Shown: piece after piece, positions 61,883 to 64,000 of the stretch
Layout: each line of letters opens with the position of its first letter
Position numbering within the stretch: the stretch's first letter is position 1
Assembly: GCF_001315015.1 (NCBI RefSeq)
Contig: NZ_CP012914.1
Location: 2,538,501-2,602,500, forward strand
Direction of reading: 5' to 3'
DNA from: Azospirillum brasilense
GTDB lineage: Bacteria; Pseudomonadota; Alphaproteobacteria; Azospirillales; Azospirillaceae
Length of the DNA: 64,000 bases
The notes under the pieces: model-generated
What the model saw: the letters and a program-made list of their open reading frames with translations, nothing else
Database searches by the model: none
Told to the model about the DNA's origin: nothing
Translations under genes and position numbers: made by a program

Positions 61883-62704
61883 TCACGCCACCTCGGCCCA
61901 GGAGGGTCCGTGTCCGCCCGCCGGAGCCGGGCGCCGGACCGGGGTGGACGCGGATGCCGGCGTGGAAACGGCCCGCTCCGGTGCTTGCGCCGGAACCAGG
62001 GCACCGTCACGCCACTCCAGAAGCCACAGCCCCGGACGCCCGCCCCGGCAGCGCTCCAGTTCGGCGCGCCAGCGCGGATCGCCGACGCCCGGCTCCGCCG
62101 TCCAACTGGGCGCCGGCGCGATCCGCCAGCGGGTGACCGCCGCGCTCGCCGCCGAGCGGCGGTTCGCATTCCGCGACGCATCCTGCAACAGGATTCCCGT
62201 TACACCCGACGATTCGGCGGCCAACTGCAACCGCCGGCTCGCCGTCAGGTCGACTCCCCCGACCTCCCCCAGCACGGCGGACAGCCGCTTGCAGCGCAGC
62301 GCCTCCTCCATCGCCCACAGGGCGTCGGTGTCGCGGGTCGCGCGCACGGCGATCAGCCGGTCGGGCGTCAGCCCATAGGCGGCCAGCCCGGCTGCGTGGA
62401 GGTCGCGCCCGCGCACGACCCACAACGCGGGCGCCGCCGCGCTGGCGAGGCGGGCCAACAGATACGCGGCGAAAGCCGTCCCCGCCCCCGGCTCCTCCCC
62501 CGCCACCTCGTGCAGGCAGCCGAGCGGCAGCCCCCCCGCCGGAAAGGCCCCGTCGAAGTCCGGCAGGCCGAAGGGCAGCACCCGCGCCCCCTCCCCGCCC
62601 AGCCCTTCCAGGCCCCGGATGCGGGCGCGCAGATCGGCCAGAACGGCCGCCCGGTCTGCCGGGATTGCTTCTTCGCAAGACTCGGACGCGGGACATTCGG
62701 GCAT
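61883..62704 (-). CDS. imuA: SOS mutagenesis protein ImuA
   Basis: 273 residues. It has the RecA/SulA-related ImuA fold: LPFGLPDFDGAFPAGGLPLGCLHEVAGE replaces the Walker region, and WVVRGRDLHAAGLAAYGL and RLQLAAESSGVTGILLQD match the family. ImuA recruits and regulates ImuB and DnaE2. It is about 5 kb beyond the dnaE2 operon and on the opposite strand, instead of being cotranscribed with it. A LexA box lies just upstream. Confidence 0.86.
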   Translation of the reverse strand: MPECPASESCEEAIPADRAAVLADLRARIRGLEGLGGEGARVLPFGLPDFDGAFPAGGLPLGCLHEVAGEEPGAGTAFAAYLLARLASAAAPALWVVRGRDLHAAGLAAYGLTPDRLIAVRATRDTDALWAMEEALRCKRLSAVLGEVGGVDLTASRRLQLAAESSGVTGILLQDASRNANRRSAASAAVTRWRIAPAPSWTAEPGVGDPRWRAELERCRGGRPGLWLLEWRDGALVPAQAPERAVSTPASASTPVRRPAPAGGHGPSWAEVA

Positions 62705-62730
62705 GACTCGATTCCGTCTGGCAGGTATTT

Positions 62731-62745
62731 GTTCCTGCTATGTTC
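62731..62745 (-). promoter_or_regulatory. LexA box of imuA
   Basis: GTTCCTGCTATGTTC (plus strand; GAACATAGCAGGAAC toward imuA) matches GTTC-N7-GTTC exactly. It ends 27 bp before the imuA start codon. Confidence 0.85.
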
Positions 62746-62783
62746 TATCATGTCCCATCTGCCCAGGGGAGTCCGGAAATGCG

Positions 62784-62812
62784 AAAGGGGGCGCCCTTTC
62801 GGACGCCCCCCC
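62784..62812 (-). terminator. Hairpin terminator after the Tim44-like gene
   Basis: GGGGGCG (62787-62793) and CGCCCCC (62804-62810) pair, and the minus-strand RNA continues with CTTTCGCATTT. It separates the Tim44-like gene from imuA. The T-tract is weak. Confidence 0.55.
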
Positions 62813-62840
62813 GCAAGACCGGTTGAGGAGTGGAGAGTGG

Positions 62841-63917
62841 TCAGCCGGCCTGTTGGATCGCCGACAGGACCCAGCGCCCACCGCGCGGACGGGTGAAGGT
62901 CCAGATTTCCGTGGCTTCGACCGGACGGTTCGGGTCGCCTTCGACCACGCGGTTGCTCGCGCGGTCCACCGTCACGTCGGTCAGCGAGAAGCGCATCGCC
63001 ACGGTGGCGTATTCCGCGTTGCCCTCGCGCCACGCCTCGGCCAGGTCGCCCTGGAGCAGGCGGACGTCGGACAGGCGGTTGACCACGCCGCGGTTGTGGT
63101 TGGCCGCCAGTTCCTCGGTGAAGTAGGAGGCCATCTCCGGCGTCACGGCGCCGCGCAGGGCCATCAGGTCCTCGTTCCCGTAGGCGGTCTGGACCGTGAC
63201 CAGCGTCTGCTCGAACGCCTGATAGTCGGCCGGGCCGATGCCCAGGTCGTCACGGCGCACGCCTGGGCGGCCGGAAGAGGCCGGACCCGCCGCCGCACCA
63301 CCGCGGGCGCCACCGCCCATCGGGTTTGCGCGCGCGTCCACCGCCTCGCGGTTCATGGCAGCCGGATTCGGGCCGGCATAGGCGGCGTTGGAAGCGCCCA
63401 TGCCCGCCGGCCGCGCCGCGCCCGCCGAGCGGTTGCGGAAGAAGCGCATGGCCAGACGGACGAGGAAGACGACCAGCAGGATCTGGAGGATGAAGCCCAG
63501 GATGCCCGCGAAGCTGCCCAGCCCGTCGAGGAAGCCGCCGCCGAACAGCATGCCGGCGATGCCGGCGCCGATCAGGCCGCCCATCAGCGCCGGCATGAAG
63601 CCCCCGCGCGAGAAGAAGCCCCCGCGCTGCGCCGCCGCCGGGGACGCCATGCCCGGCTGCTGCATGCCCGGCTGCTGCGCGCCCGGGGTCTGGGCCGGGG
63701 CGGCCGAGCGCTCCATCGGAGCGGCGCGCGGCGCGGTGTTGGTTTGGGCCGGCGCCTCGTAGGTGCGCGAGCCGCGGCTGCCCACGGAGCTGCTCTTGCC
63801 CGCGCGGGCATCGGCGGTGCCGGCGGTCAGCGCCACGGCCAGCGCCAGAGCAACGGCGCCGAAGGCGCGGGCCGGAGTGCGGGTGACGGAGCGGGGGGAT
63901 CGCGTTTTCTGGATCAT
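62841..63917 (-). CDS. Tim44-like domain protein
   Basis: 358 residues. A signal peptide (about 1-38, ending TADARA) is followed by a Gln/Pro/Gly-rich low-complexity region, then two membrane stretches (MPALMGGLIGAGIAGMLFGG and AGILGFILQILLVVFLVRLA). The C-terminal Tim44-like domain (about 220-355) has DYQAFEQTLVTVQTAYGNEDL and WTFTRPRGGRWVLSAIQQ. Its role in bacteria is uncertain; related proteins are linked to membrane protein handling. Confidence 0.86.
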   Translation of the reverse strand: MIQKTRSPRSVTRTPARAFGAVALALAVALTAGTADARAGKSSSVGSRGSRTYEAPAQTNTAPRAAPMERSAAPAQTPGAQQPGMQQPGMASPAAAQRGGFFSRGGFMPALMGGLIGAGIAGMLFGGGFLDGLGSFAGILGFILQILLVVFLVRLAMRFFRNRSAGAARPAGMGASNAAYAGPNPAAMNREAVDARANPMGGGARGGAAAGPASSGRPGVRRDDLGIGPADYQAFEQTLVTVQTAYGNEDLMALRGAVTPEMASYFTEELAANHNRGVVNRLSDVRLLQGDLAEAWREGNAEYATVAMRFSLTDVTVDRASNRVVEGDPNRPVEATEIWTFTRPRGGRWVLSAIQQAG

Positions 63918-64000
63918 GGCCGTGTTCGGAAAAGCCCTCGGTTCAGGGGGACGCTCATCATGTAGCGTCCTCCTATATGGTATGGCTGCCCTGCTGTTTT
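63918..64000. other. Upstream region at the window end
   Basis: About 80 bp upstream of the Tim44-like gene, running to the end of the window. It must hold part of that gene's promoter, but no clear motif was seen. Confidence 0.4.

Overview
The window looks like chromosomal DNA of a high-GC alphaproteobacterium of the Azospirillum type (Rhodospirillales). The basis is the gene order (F1-ATPase operon without F0 genes; priA opposite fsa-DUF484-xerC; a cycM-like cytochrome beside kdsB-pheA; recR-ybaB-dnaX downstream of an SRP RNA), alphaproteobacterial regulatory motifs (GTTC-N7-GTTC LexA boxes, a TTAA-N7-TTAA CtrA-type box) and the overall codon style. The genus is an inference; no rRNA or tRNA gene was seen.

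Layout. 1-6.4 kb: the end of rppH, a ferritin-like protein and the operon atpHAGDC (minus strand). 6.7-12.6 kb: two small unknowns, priA, then fsa, a DUF484 gene and xerC. 12.6-16.2 kb: lpdA, a possible PD-(D/E)XK nuclease-fold protein, a fluoroacetate-dehalogenase-like hydrolase and an entericidin-like lipoprotein. 16.2-24.9 kb: hldE, an orphan histidine kinase, tam, a DUF4405 membrane protein, a CYTH-CHAD protein in an apparent operon with an orphan ParA ATPase, and a methyltransferase. 25-34.7 kb: pgk, recR, ybaB, dnaX, the 4.5S RNA, a cytochrome c, kdsB, pheA, nudC, hisN and two unknowns. 34.9-44.7 kb: aqpZ and a YejABEF-type peptide importer with two substrate-binding proteins flanking a DUF3137-like gene. 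44.7-46.0 kb: a lower-GC island with a DUF983 gene and an unlisted 49-residue membrane protein, bounded by IS/MITE-like inverted ends and palindromic repeats. 46-54.9 kb: rluE, ghrA, a MarR regulator, a DUF4160/DUF2442 pair, an isolated fliG, an M17 aminopeptidase, a GST, a TAXI-type binding protein, a HupE/UreJ protein and a lipoprotein. 55-64 kb: imuB-dnaE2 with a LexA box, a dual-specificity phosphatase, a DTW-domain protein, imuA with its own LexA box on the opposite strand, and a Tim44-like protein.

Most of the window is housekeeping. The parts most worth a second look are: (i) the ParA plus CYTH-CHAD pair, a candidate for polyphosphate-granule positioning; (ii) a REP-like palindrome family at nine or more places, including inside the coding sequences of imuB and dnaE2; (iii) the split SOS mutasome with two LexA boxes; (iv) the DUF983 island; (v) three small membrane-protein genes of 25-49 codons; and (vi) a CtrA-type box in front of an unknown gene.
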